From Rhodonellum sp041748555 (GTDB lineage Bacteria; Bacteroidota; Bacteroidia; Cytophagales; Cyclobacteriaceae): a stretch of DNA of 64,000 nt. Shown piece after piece: positions 16,454-26,400 of this stretch. The position numbers were made by a program, and so were the translations under genes. The DNA is taken from positions 62,001-126,000 of the forward strand of contig JBGTDA010000136.1 in the NCBI GenBank assembly GCA_041748555.1, given 5' to 3'. Numbering within the stretch: position 1 is the stretch's first letter; each line of letters begins with the position of its first letter. Under the pieces are notes generated by a model. It saw nothing but the letters and a program-made list of their open reading frames with translations, was not told where the DNA came from and ran no database searches.

Positions 16454-18202
16454 TCATTTGCTTCCCACATTTTTCAATACCACAAAGGGTATCCAATCCT
16501 GCATCGGGAAATTGTATTGTGTTTTGAAGTCAAACCCTCCCAGTACAATATCCATTTTTCCATCTCCATCCAAATCACCTTTTTCCATGGTCAACCATGA
16601 ATATTTTCCTAATTCTTTATGTGCGTGAACCGAAAAATCAAGGTTGCCGTAATTTTTGAAATAAAGAAAATTATGTTTTGGAATTTGTTTACCGTCCGGA
16701 AAATACGATATGACAGCAAGATCAGGTTCTCCGTCTTGATCAAAGTCCTCAACCAAAATCCCACTTGCTCCATACATGGGATAAAACCAACTTTCCTCAA
16801 ATTGATTTTCCCCGTTGTTCAGAAATATTCTGATGCCATGATAAGGTTTCAAAATGGGCGACTTATCGGCATTATCACCGCTGACAATCACGATGTCCAG
16901 ATTCCCATCCTTATTGAAGTCCACCATTTCAAAGTCAGATCCTCCGAATAAAGGATTAAATTTTAACCATATTTGCTCCCGGAATTTGCCATCACCCTGG
17001 TTGATATATGCATATACTCCTTCTTTTGCCTGGGTCATCAAAGCCACAATATCAGGTAAACCGTCATTATTGAGGTCTGTTACCACTGTTTTCCTGGCTC
17101 CGGGTTGCCCATTCAGAAGATGGTGCACAAATCCACCGGGAGTGTTTTCATACCAGGAAAGATTTCCGATATGGTGACCAAAATTACAGATGATAATATC
17201 TTCCCGCCCGTTTTGATTCAGATCAGCATATGAAAAATGGACAGGTCTCCGCAAACTATCCAATTGCAGGGAAGCAGCACTTATTTGAAAATTTTGAAAG
17301 TTATTCAACTGCCCGATCGCAAAATTGGATGGGTCCATGATCCCCATTGTCAATAAGTCAAACTTACCTTCAGGATGAAAAATAATTGCAGAGGCAGGGG
17401 AAGCTATGGGAATGGAATCTATCAGCTCCATTGACTTGCCATCAATCAGGAACAGCTGCCTGAAACGGTCACCGAAGTACAGAATTCCCTGTTCCTTGTT
17501 CCATGCCGTCAAAGTAGTAAGATTTGGCCTTTGTTTATTCAACGTGGGTACTATAGGTTCAAAATCCGGTAATTCATACTCAATATCAATTTTTGTTTTA
17601 ATTCCCGTTAAGGTATCAGGTGCGCGGGACAGATAATATTCCCGGATTTTTTCCCATTCCCCACGGGTAATCAGTTGTGATTCGGAATAAATGCCAGATG
17701 GTACATCACTATCTTCACCTACTGCCAAACCAAAATCATCGGCGGTGATCAAGCCCATCCTCCGCCTCATGTCGGGTAAAACTGAATGCTCCCAGGTAGA
17801 TTTGTCGGGAAGCTCCGGCTCCGGTTTGAGATGACATGCTCCACAATAAGCCGCCGCCAATTGATGTCCTTCCAAATCTTCAGAAGTACCGTCTATTTGT
17901 TTTAGGGCTTCAAAATCAGTATTTTCATGATTATTTTCACTATTTGAAGAACAGGAGGAACCCATCAAAGCCAAAAATAAAACTTTTGTAAAGGTCCCTT
18001 TCATGCGCATACTGGCTTTATCCACACCGTTACCAAGAAAGCCGAACAGTTTCTTCAAAACAGCCTGTTTGGTTTCAGATTCTCTTGAGGAAATTGCAGA
18101 CCATTCCCGCAACATTTCTTTTGCCTCATGATACATTTCCAACAGTTCAGGATCACGGGAATTGTAAAAGTCTCCGGCAAGCAATTTTTCCCGTTCTGTC
18201 AT
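16454..18202 (-). CDS. Mac-domain fragment fused to cytochrome-motif FG-GAP lipoprotein
   Basis: A 582-residue frame with three parts. Residues 1-62 match the N-terminal Mac domain of maltose/galactoside O-acetyltransferases (MTEREKLLAGDFYNSRDPEL, then EAKEMLREW), but the hexapeptide-repeat catalytic part is absent. Residues 65-84 are a lipoprotein signal (M65 or M67, lipobox LMGSSC with C84). The rest is an extracellular protein: a heme-c-like CGACH (C120, C123, H124) and then several FG-GAP/VCBS calcium-type repeats (DLNQNGREDI, DLNNDGLPDI, DFNKDGNLDI, DFDQDGEPDL, DLDGDGKMDI). The long frame starts with an ATGA overlap on the cutC stop. The functional lipoprotein probably starts at 18010 or 18004; the front is likely a deletion scar. 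Confidence 0.75.
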   Translation of the reverse strand: MTEREKLLAGDFYNSRDPELLEMYHEAKEMLREWSAISSRESETKQAVLKKLFGFLGNGVDKASMRMKGTFTKVLFLALMGSSCSSNSENNHENTDFEALKQIDGTSEDLEGHQLAAAYCGACHLKPEPELPDKSTWEHSVLPDMRRRMGLITADDFGLAVGEDSDVPSGIYSESQLITRGEWEKIREYYLSRAPDTLTGIKTKIDIEYELPDFEPIVPTLNKQRPNLTTLTAWNKEQGILYFGDRFRQLFLIDGKSMELIDSIPIASPASAIIFHPEGKFDLLTMGIMDPSNFAIGQLNNFQNFQISAASLQLDSLRRPVHFSYADLNQNGREDIIICNFGHHIGNLSWYENTPGGFVHHLLNGQPGARKTVVTDLNNDGLPDIVALMTQAKEGVYAYINQGDGKFREQIWLKFNPLFGGSDFEMVDFNKDGNLDIVIVSGDNADKSPILKPYHGIRIFLNNGENQFEESWFYPMYGASGILVEDFDQDGEPDLAVISYFPDGKQIPKHNFLYFKNYGNLDFSVHAHKELGKYSWLTMEKGDLDGDGKMDIVLGGFDFKTQYNFPMQDWIPFVVLKNVGSK

Positions 18203-18948
18203 GACTTTTCCATTTCCTCCAAAAAGCGGTTTACAAGTTCCTTGTCGACTGTCAACACCTGTTTAAAGGCCTCCAGGTCATGTGAAAGTCTGACTTTCGG
18301 ATGTTCATATCGGCTTTCGGAGGGTCTATGGCTTTTGCAGCTTGCATGAATTTCTTTCAGCAAACCTGATTTGTTTAAAATTGGAACATGCTGTGGCTGC
18401 AAACCACCGCCCGGCATGATGATGATTCGGTTTCCCGCCAGTTTCAGGAGTTGCTGAATTTTGGTAAGGCCTGCTGTTACCGAGTTTTCACCACCCGAAG
18501 TCAGGATTCTTTTAAATCCACAGGCAATAAGGGTTTCCAAAGCTTCTTCCTGATCCTTACAAATATCAAAAGCGCGATGAAAGGTGCAGGGAAGCTCTCC
18601 TGCTTCGGCCAATAGGTATTTGCAGGCATGTTGGTTTACGCTTCCGTCAGGATTCAGGATTCCAAAAACAAACCCGTCCGCTCCAAAAAACTTAAGGATG
18701 TTGATGTCATTTTTCATGACTTCCAGTTCTTCGGGGGAATAGACAAAATCCCCACCTCTCGGCCGGATCATCACATAAACAGGAACTGTGAATTTCTCTT
18801 TCAAAAAGGATAAGGCCCCTGCACCGGGAGTTTCCCCTCCTTCTCCAAAATCAGAACACAGCTCCAGTCGGTCAATTCCGAATTCAATGGCTTTTAAAGC
18901 CGCTTCAATAGTGAAAACCGGTGATTCTATCAACATCTTGTTCATCAT
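18199..18948 (-). CDS. cutC: CutC family protein
   Basis: A 249-residue TIM-barrel protein of the CutC family (named for copper homeostasis, though the true substrate is unsettled). Family signatures seen: IEAALKAIEFGIDRLELCSDFGEGGETPG at the front, VYVMIRPRGGDFVYS near residue 60, and LPCTFHRAFD followed by FKRILTSGGE. Its start abuts the stop of the glycosylasparaginase gene (TAAATG) and its own stop overlaps the start of the next frame (ATGA), so three genes form a tightly coupled leftward operon. Two adjacent ATGs are possible starts. Length is normal. Confidence 0.92.
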   Translation of the reverse strand: MMNKMLIESPVFTIEAALKAIEFGIDRLELCSDFGEGGETPGAGALSFLKEKFTVPVYVMIRPRGGDFVYSPEELEVMKNDINILKFFGADGFVFGILNPDGSVNQHACKYLLAEAGELPCTFHRAFDICKDQEEALETLIACGFKRILTSGGENSVTAGLTKIQQLLKLAGNRIIIMPGGGLQPQHVPILNKSGLLKEIHASCKSHRPSESRYEHPKVRLSHDLEAFKQVLTVDKELVNRFLEEMEKS

Positions 18949-19926
18949 TTAAAATTTACTTTTCGCATCGATCAATTCTCCTCCTCCGCTGTGATGGCGG
19001 GCATAATTGAACCCGGGCCGGACAGCATAAGCCCCAACTTCACCGTCTTTGTTCATTGCTAAAAATCCAGCCTGAATATCCTGAATATTCTTGTTTTTTG
19101 AGATCAATCTTCCGACCGCCTCCTCGCATGCTTCCTGTGGGGTTCTGCCTTGGCGCATCAGTTCAACGATCAGAAAACTGCCGCAGATCCGGATAATGGA
19201 TTCCCCCAAGCCCGTTGCAGTGGCAGCACCTACTTCATCATCCACATACAATCCCGCACCGATAATCGGGCTGTCCCCTACTCTGCCATGCATTTTATAG
19301 GCCAACCCGGAAGTAGTACAGGATCCTGCCAATTTACCATCTGGACCCAGGGCAATCATGCCAATGGTATCGTGGTTTTCTATGTTGATTATAGGTTTAT
19401 ATCGATAAGTTTTTTTCCACTCCTGATAAAGTTCTTTCGCTTTTGGGCTCAGGGTTTCGGACTCCATCGGAAATCCCTGAGCAATTGCAAACTGCCTTGC
19501 TCCCTCTCCTGCCAACATTACATGTGGAGTTTCTTCCATAACTTTTCGGGCTAGAGAAATGGGATGCTTCACCTGTCTCACAAAAGCCACAGAACCACAG
19601 GAACCGTCCCCTTTCATGATCGAAGCATCCAACGTCGGGATGCCCTCACGGTCCGGCAATCCCTGCAAGCCCACAGAAAGATTGTCCATATCCAGCTCTG
19701 TCACCTTCACGCCCTCCTCAACAGCCTCCACCAGGTTACCGGTTCGGGATAGCACTTCCCAAGCTTTGTCGTTGGCAGGCATGCCATGATTCCAGGTAGA
19801 CAATATCAAGGGTTTGAATTTTTCCCTTTTTTCTGTCAAAGAAATGGCAGCCTTGGAAAAAGTCGCCGGAATCAAAAGTGAAGTTGATAATAAAGTTTTC
19901 TTTAGAAAATTTCTTCTTTGGGACAT
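18949..19926 (-). CDS. N4-(beta-N-acetylglucosaminyl)-L-asparaginase, Tat-exported
   Basis: A 325-residue Ntn-hydrolase of the glycosylasparaginase (asparaginase type 2) family that removes Asn from N-linked glycan stubs. The self-cleavage site is HDTIG with the nucleophile T187; GRVGDSPIIGAGLYVD and GATATGLGE follow in the beta-chain as expected. The N-terminus (SQRRNFLKKTLL then a hydrophobic run ending SKAA) is a twin-arginine signal, so the folded precursor is probably exported to the periplasm. First gene of the leftward cutC operon. Together with the SusCD units it fits glycoprotein scavenging (inference). Confidence 0.92.
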   Translation of the reverse strand: MSQRRNFLKKTLLSTSLLIPATFSKAAISLTEKREKFKPLILSTWNHGMPANDKAWEVLSRTGNLVEAVEEGVKVTELDMDNLSVGLQGLPDREGIPTLDASIMKGDGSCGSVAFVRQVKHPISLARKVMEETPHVMLAGEGARQFAIAQGFPMESETLSPKAKELYQEWKKTYRYKPIINIENHDTIGMIALGPDGKLAGSCTTSGLAYKMHGRVGDSPIIGAGLYVDDEVGAATATGLGESIIRICGSFLIVELMRQGRTPQEACEEAVGRLISKNKNIQDIQAGFLAMNKDGEVGAYAVRPGFNYARHHSGGGELIDAKSKF

Positions 19927-20075
19927 TTGCTTCTTGTTTGATATGTTTGGGTAGGTGGTATTTGGTATTTATCCCTGTGGGATTTATACCACATACCACA
20001 ACCCAAAATTACATAACCTATACCGAAAACGACCGGATAATTATAACTTTAGCTTTTCAAACTAAATCAAAAAAC

Positions 20076-20837
20076 ATGAGACCTTATATATTAGCTGAAA
20101 ACAACTGGAAGAGTTTAAAAGATGATCGGTTTGAATTGGCGGTGATGCCATGGGGTGCAACTGAGGCGCATAATTATCATATGCCCTACGGAACGGATAT
20201 TTATGAGGCGGATGCCATAGCTGCAGAAGCCGGAAAGGTGGCTTGGGAAAACGGAGCCAAAGTAGTGATCCTTCCTACCGTTCCTTTTGGTGTCAACACG
20301 GGTCAAAGCGATATTTATCTGGATATCAACATGAATCCCAGCACCCAAATGGCCATTATCAAGGATGTTCTTACAGTCCTTAACCGTCAGGGCATCAAGA
20401 AATTCCTGATCCTCAACAGTCACGGTGGCAATGATTTCAAAACCATGCTCAGGGAGCTGGGACTACTTTTTCCTGAAATGCTGTTGATGACCTGCAACTG
20501 GTTTCAGGCTTTGGATAAAACCAAATATTTTGAGGAGGAAGGGGATCATGCAGATGAAATGGAGACAAGCTTAATCCTGTATCTTTATCCGCACCTGGTA
20601 CTACGGCTCGAAGTGGCCGGAGAAGGAAAAGAAAAAAAATCAACCATTCCGGGACTTCAGGAAAAATGGGCATGGGCGGAACGTAAATGGTCTCAGGTAA
20701 CGGAAGACACAGGAATAGGAAATCCAAAAAAATCCAATGCTGAAAAAGGAGAAAAATATTTTAAAGATGCCTGTCAAAAAGTGGGTAACCTGATGCTTGA
20801 TATCTGCAAAGCAGACTTGAATCAGCTTTATAAATAA
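20076..20837 (+). CDS. creatininase family amidohydrolase
   Basis: 253 residues from the ATG at 20076 (MRPYILAENNW), which begins just before conserved sequence; an in-frame start at 19878 would add 66 non-homologous residues that overlap the upstream gene. Family marks are MPWGATEAHNYHMPYGTD (metal-binding Glu and His), LPTVPFGVNTGQ, LILNSHGGND and DHADEMETS, which supply the binuclear zinc site. Members hydrolyse creatinine or cyclic amide precursors such as formamides; this member's substrate is unknown. It is divergent from glycosylasparaginase; a TAACTTTA box near 20043 resembles a Bacteroidota -7 element. Confidence 0.87.
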   Translation: MRPYILAENNWKSLKDDRFELAVMPWGATEAHNYHMPYGTDIYEADAIAAEAGKVAWENGAKVVILPTVPFGVNTGQSDIYLDINMNPSTQMAIIKDVLTVLNRQGIKKFLILNSHGGNDFKTMLRELGLLFPEMLLMTCNWFQALDKTKYFEEEGDHADEMETSLILYLYPHLVLRLEVAGEGKEKKSTIPGLQEKWAWAERKWSQVTEDTGIGNPKKSNAEKGEKYFKDACQKVGNLMLDICKADLNQLYK

Positions 20838-20924
20838 GGCCTGGACAGTAAAAGAAGGTATTGGAACTTGAAAATCATATTGAAAATGAATGTCAAAATC
20901 TGAGTCGGTAAAGTAAACCAGGCT

Positions 20925-21653
20925 ATGAATAAATCTACTGTAGAAGAAATCAGGAGGAGGTTTGACGGGGATGTCGAGCGGTTTTCCAATTTGCAGACGG
21001 GACAGGTGGCGACCATTGATGCCGAAATATCCTTGGAGCTGCTCACCGAAGCTGCCAAAAGAATAAAACCGAATGCGACTCAGCTGCTGGATCTTGGATG
21101 TGGTGCCGGCAATTATTCCCTAAAGATGTTGGGCAAAATCCCGGATCTTCATTGCACGCTGATTGATTTGAGCAAACCGATGCTGGATCGGGCAAATGAG
21201 CGGATTTTACAAACATCCAAAGTAAAGCCTACACTCATCCAAGGTGACATCCAAGAAATCAATCTTCCTGCTGAGCAATTTGACATCATCTTGGCAGGTG
21301 CTGTTTTACATCATTTGCGGGATGATCAGGATTGGGAATCAGTGTTCACCAAGCTTTTCAGGTCTTTAAAACAAGGTGGCTGCCTGATGATATCAGACCT
21401 GGTAAGTCAGGACACTGCCTTGCTGAATGCTTATATTTGGGAAAAATACGGGGAATATTTAGAGGGTAAGGGTGGTGCAGAATACAGGAAAAAAGTGCTG
21501 GATTATGTGGAAAAAGAGGATTCTCCACGATCAATCAATTATCAGCTGGACGTGATGAAGAAAGTCGGATTTACCCGGGTTGAGGTGCTACACAAGAACC
21601 TTTGCTTTGCTGCTTTTTGTGGGGTGAAGCAAGGGTTTTTGACGGATGACTGA
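20925..21653 (+). CDS. class I SAM-dependent methyltransferase
   Basis: A 242-residue methyltransferase. The AdoMet-binding motif I is LLDLGCGAGNYSLKML near residues 55-70, motif II is the acidic end of the next strand (CTLIDLSKPML), and motif IV is FDIILAGAVLHHLRD near 122-136. The C-terminal half contains VLDYVEKEDSPRSINYQLD, typical of small-molecule methyltransferases with a cap helix region. Substrate not determinable. It follows the creatininase-like gene on the same strand with an 87 bp gap and may be co-transcribed. Confidence 0.88.
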   Translation: MNKSTVEEIRRRFDGDVERFSNLQTGQVATIDAEISLELLTEAAKRIKPNATQLLDLGCGAGNYSLKMLGKIPDLHCTLIDLSKPMLDRANERILQTSKVKPTLIQGDIQEINLPAEQFDIILAGAVLHHLRDDQDWESVFTKLFRSLKQGGCLMISDLVSQDTALLNAYIWEKYGEYLEGKGGAEYRKKVLDYVEKEDSPRSINYQLDVMKKVGFTRVEVLHKNLCFAAFCGVKQGFLTDD

Positions 21654-21748
21654 TGACCGATGTGACCATCAATCTATGGGCGAGGATAATAGGTTTTGTA
21701 TCGAGGTTTATTCGGATTTTTTGTGAGAAGGAAAAAATGAATTTAAAA

Positions 21749-22111
21749 TTATGGGTTTAAAAGCTTCTCCAAGACAATATCCAAATCTCCTTTCAATTCA
21801 TAAACCTTATATAAATCCGAGAAATAAACCTTGTTACCGGGATCGTTTTGACATAATTTTTCCAATACCTGTACTGCTTGGGACAATTTTACCAAACCAA
21901 GGGATTTGGTTGCAATCAAAATCTCGTTAATTTCTGCCGGATCGTTTACACCGGAGAGATTGATGGAGATCAGGCTTCCCTGGATTTCCACAACGGTTTT
22001 ATAGGGACTATAATAGTTTTTGGCAGCCTTAACAATTTCCTCATAATTTACAAGATTCTCTTCAAGGTTCAGATTTCTTAGAAAATTGGATTTGTTGATA
22101 AAGATTTTCAT
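21749..22111 (-). CDS. hypothetical protein, 120 residues
   Basis: I do not recognise this protein. It is soluble, mixed alpha/beta by appearance, with ILIATKSLGLVKLSQAVQVLEKL as the most helical part and a C-terminus (FSDLYKVYELKGDLDIVLEKLL) that could be a TPR-like helix pair. No signal peptide or membrane segment. Codon use resembles neighbours. It stands alone on the minus strand between a methyltransferase and an AT-rich spacer, with no operon partner, so its reality rests on the clean frame and Bacteroidota-like codon use. Confidence 0.5.
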   Translation of the reverse strand: MKIFINKSNFLRNLNLEENLVNYEEIVKAAKNYYSPYKTVVEIQGSLISINLSGVNDPAEINEILIATKSLGLVKLSQAVQVLEKLCQNDPGNKVYFSDLYKVYELKGDLDIVLEKLLNP

Positions 22112-22570
22112 GGGGATTAAACTTGATCTTTTGTTAATTACGATGTTGGGTGATACCCGGATTGAAGGGCAATGATGAATGGGGCGGAAGATTTATGTTT
22201 AAATATTAAATATAACAACTTTATATTAATGATATGGTTCTTCTAAGCAGTAATTTTACCATCATATTAATACCATCTTTACTTAGCGTGTTGAATAAAT
22301 TCAACCATTATAACCTCTTTTTTTATTCCTTTAACCTAAACTTTCTAATCTTTGTAGTACTAATTATCCCAAAAAGATTTACTTTTTATCTACAAACCCA
22401 TCATCTCCTCAAATGCCGACTTGCTTTTGACCGCTAAAGGACATTTATAGTATTTTTCGTACAGATGAAAAATTGGAAAAGTTTGAAAAACGCGGATGAT
22501 GCAACAACTGATCCGGCATAAAATTGGAAAGACAATTTTGAATTATTTTAAATATGCTATCCTTACTACT
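22112..22570. other. AT-rich spacer upstream of GIN-domain gene
   Basis: 459 bp between two divergent genes. I see no gene, RNA or clear inverted repeat. An open frame on the plus strand (22234-22437) is composed of hydrophobic, AT-driven codons and is not supported. The stretch should contain the promoter of the rightward GIN-domain gene; no exact TTTG/TAnnTTTG pair was found. Confidence 0.4.
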
Positions 22571-23269
22571 ATGAAAACTTTAAAATCCAGTGCTTTGGCC
22601 CTGATATTTTGCTTGGTCGTTTCCGCACTTTCCGCACAGACGGTTGAAATGAGGAGTTTGTCACCCTTTACCAAAATTTCCTCCGGAGGAAGCTGGGATG
22701 TGATCCTTCAGAAGGGTCAAAAAGAAGAGATCCGGTTGGAAACCGACAGCTTTGACCTGAATAATGTGATAACTGAGGTAGATAATAACACCTTGAAAAT
22801 TTCCTTAGAAAGAGGAAATTACAGAAATGTAAATCTGACTGTGTATGTTACTTACCGGGATCTGGAAGCTATAAAAATAAGTGGTTCAGGAAATCTTAAG
22901 AGTTCAGAAAATATTGCTGCCCATGACCTTGAGATTGAAATGAGCGGCTCCGGCAATACAATCTTAAAGCACATAACAGCCGACAACCTAATGCTGACCA
23001 TGACGGGTTCGGGCAATATGAAAGTTGAAGGTGGTGCTGTGGGCAACTTGACTTTAAAGCAAACAGGTTCGGGTAACTTCAATGCAATGGAACTTCAAGC
23101 GGAAAATACGACGGTAAACAAATCAGGATCAGGAAATGCTACTTTCACTGCCAACGAATCCATCTCGATAAGATCCTCTGGTTCAGGAGATGTGCAGTAT
23201 AAGGGAAATCCCCGTAACACAGATGTGCGCACCTCAGGATCAGGAAGAATGGTAAAGAAACAAAACTGA
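22571..23269 (+). CDS. head GIN domain (DUF2807) secreted protein
   Basis: 232 residues from the ATG at 22571, which opens a normal signal peptide (MKTLKSSALALIF... SALSAQ); an in-frame ATG at 22496 would add 25 residues in front of it. The mature part is a right-handed beta-helix-like GIN domain: S/TGSG[N/D/R] recurs seven times at about 20-residue steps (ISGSGN, MSGSGN, MTGSGN, QTGSGN, KSGSGN, SSGSGD, TSGSGR). The family is periplasmic or surface-exposed and its role is unknown, often adhesin-like. Followed by an intrinsic terminator, so it is probably monocistronic. Confidence 0.88.
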   Translation: MKTLKSSALALIFCLVVSALSAQTVEMRSLSPFTKISSGGSWDVILQKGQKEEIRLETDSFDLNNVITEVDNNTLKISLERGNYRNVNLTVYVTYRDLEAIKISGSGNLKSSENIAAHDLEIEMSGSGNTILKHITADNLMLTMTGSGNMKVEGGAVGNLTLKQTGSGNFNAMELQAENTTVNKSGSGNATFTANESISIRSSGSGDVQYKGNPRNTDVRTSGSGRMVKKQN

Positions 23270-23337
23270 ACAGAGATATGGATAGTAGAATGGTAAAGAT
23301 GCCGGGTCAAGGAAATGAGTACGGTATTTTCATAGCC

Positions 23338-23365
23338 CAGAAGGATTTTAATCCTTCTGTTTTTC
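23338..23365 (+). terminator. intrinsic terminator after GIN-domain gene
   Basis: CAGAAGGATT (23338-23347) pairs perfectly with AATCCTTCTG (23350-23359), closed by a very short loop, and is followed by TTTTTC on the plus strand. It lies 70 bp after the GIN-domain stop. Confidence 0.75.
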
Positions 23366-23468
23366 TTCCTTATCTAAAAGCATATACGGGTAAAAACCAA
23401 AATATATCCTCCTCATTATGCAATCTATACCCGAATACATTGGTCATGCATTACCCTTGTAAAACTTT

Positions 23469-26400
23469 TTAAAAAGTGATTTCCATTATTTTCCCCTGAT
23501 AATCCACGCCTTTAAGTCCTTTCAGGTTTTTTGGTAAGACAATTCGGTTTCCTGAATTGGAGAGGTATCCCGACCGGTTGTGGATTTCCATGCGTTGGGT
23601 CTGTCCGTTTTCCAGTTCAAGGATGAGGGTATGGATGTTATTCTCAGGTTGAGTGGTTTTTCCCACTGTTGCGGATTTTGAGCGGTGCGCGGTAAGCCTG
23701 CCTCTGTTTTGGCTGGCAAGGTAAATGGTCTGGCTATTTTGGGTAATCACACTTGCCATAGATTTGGCATCACCGGGTACAAGAAATCCACTTTCCCCAG
23801 TTCGGACTGCTTCAAAGCCACCTTTACCGTCACCTAAAAGAACAAGCCCGTTGAATGCATCATATCTGCCCGAGAAAACTTCATTCCCGAAGTCATTCCC
23901 CACCAAGAGCACATCCAAATTGCCATCAACATCAACATCATCGACGATCATTCCGTTTATTGGGGCGGTTTGGGCCCAGATCGGAAGTTCATGAACCTTG
24001 AATTGTCCATTTCCAAGGTTTTCTATATAGCTGCTGCGGTCATAATTACCGGTCAGTTTGAGTGCGCCTTCCAATTCCTCAGGTGTCAATAAAGTTTCCT
24101 GTGTGGCTTGTGCATACTGTTTATATCCTGTAAATTTTCTTCTGAACAACACACTCTGACCATATAAGTCATCCCAATAATGACTGGGAACCGAGACCCG
24201 ATTTCCATCATTGGTTTTGAAATAAAGAAAGGTAAGCGGGTCAACGCTGTTGTTGTTGTCAAAATCCTTGGCCAGCATGGTCATGGGCTTTTCGGGGGTG
24301 GGGTGATAATAGTTGTTGGTGCCCATATTGCCAACGATATAATCCATGTCCCCGTCCTGATCAAAATCACCGGCCACGATACTGTTCCACCAGCCTAAGT
24401 GATTTTCCAATCCGGTATTTTCTGATTTCCGGAGGGTACCACCCTCATTTTTAAAAACGGTAATGGCCATCAGCTCGCCTACCACGATCAGGTCCGGCAG
24501 TCCGTCATTGTCAACATCCGTCCAGAGCGCATCGGTCACCATACCCACCTGTCTTAATCCCGGTGCCAACTGATCGGTGACATCCTCCAGAACACCGTTT
24601 CTGTTTTTCAGTAAGAAGCTGTTTTCCGGATATGGATATTGGGCAATCGGGGTTCGCCCTCCTACAAAAAGATCCATAAAACCATCCCCGTCAAAATCGG
24701 CTCCTCTGACAGTGGATCCACTCCCATTTATCATGGGCATATTATCCTTAGCCAATGTGAAATTTCCTTTCCCGTCATTGAGATAAAGCCGATCCCGGTA
24801 TTCTTCTGCATTGACGGGAAATTCGTTGCTCCCGGAGACTGTATAGAGATCCGGATCACCGTCATTGTCCAGATCAAAAAGCAACATTCCCATTTCTTCA
24901 AACCTGTTTTCTTCCTCTGATTCGAACAAAGGTTTTTCTTCAAAACTGCCATCAGATTTTTGAATAAATGCCTGGGGGGAAAATCCGGCAGAACTTCCGA
25001 CAATGAAATCTTCAAGTCCGTTGCCGGTAATATCCCCGACAGCAATGGACGGTCCAAGCTGGGTGAGTTTATGGGGTAAAGTCCGCTGGATATTATAATC
25101 TATTTTATCAATTTCCTGATGCACATAATTGATTTTCAACTCGTCTGCAACCTCAGTAAAAAGTGGTTCGACAGCTTTGGGGGCAAGGGGAAAGACGAGT
25201 GAATTATTGGGCTTCGAAGCAGCCTGAGCATGGTCCACTTCAACGACCTGATTGGCTTTCAGACTTTTTATTTCCTGATAAGAACCGTCGGGCCAGAGAA
25301 TTTCCAGCGTCTTAACCTCGTCCACTGCTCCAAGACCAAAGTGAATCACCCCTTCCACTGCCGACATATAGCCCCTTGTGAGGTGGTGTTCATGGTATTG
25401 AAATGCTCCATCCTCATATCGGATGACTGCTTTTGTTCCAATTCCCAAATTATTGTTTTTAGGCCCTTTAAGCTTAATCCTTAGAAAATTTGGGTTTTCA
25501 TCCTGGTTGTTCAAAGTATTTTCGAAAATAAATGCAGGATCATTGATATTGTTGATTACATAATCCAGATCTCCATCCCCGTCCAGATCTACAAAAACGG
25601 CTCCATTGGAAAAGGAAGGTCTGTTGAGTCCCCAGGCAGCACCGGCATCCTCAAAAGTGAGATCACCGTTGTTCTGAAACGCGTAATTCGGAATTTTGAT
25701 AATCGGAATAGAATCTAATAATTGTCGATTGGTAGCCACAGAACCTACATCTGCCCGATAATTGGCAAAATCCTTGTCGGTTATGTCCCTGGGAAAACCA
25801 TTGGTCACCAACAGATCCCGGTGCCCATCATTGTCCACATCCATAAAAAGAGGGGACCAGCTCCAATCTGTCTGGTAGATGCCGGCAAGCAGACCGATTT
25901 CACTGAAAGGAATACCGGGCCCGTTTCCGACCTGAAGCATATTTCTTACATATTGGTACTCATAGCCCCATTGCTCGTTGCTGATATAGGTTTGGTAAGA
26001 ATTTTTGCCGATAGTTGTCTTCTTCCTGAAATTGGTTTCACCCAACATATCCAGTGTAATGAGATCCGAATATCCGTCATTGTTAAAATCGGAGACATCA
26101 GAACCCATGGAAAACATACTCTGATGCTTGATCTTTTCTGAAGTTTTGTTTGTAAACGTCCCATCCTGATTGTTGATGTACAGAATATCATTGGTCAGGT
26201 AATCATTGCTGATGTAGATATCGGACCAACCGTCCTGATTGAAATCGGCTACAGCAAGTCCCAAACCAAAACCTTCAATGGTAATTCCTGCCTGAAGCGT
26301 CACATTGGTGAAAGTTCCGTCCCCGTTGTTGCGGTAAAGCTGATCATTGTTGATGGCCGAGCCATCGGTTATTTTTTGGCGATAGTTGCTTGGGACTGCT

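Noticed and set aside
25722..26141. 139-codon plus-strand frame opposite the FG-GAP gene
   Set aside because: Arises from the repetitive Asp/Gly codons of the FG-GAP repeats read backwards.
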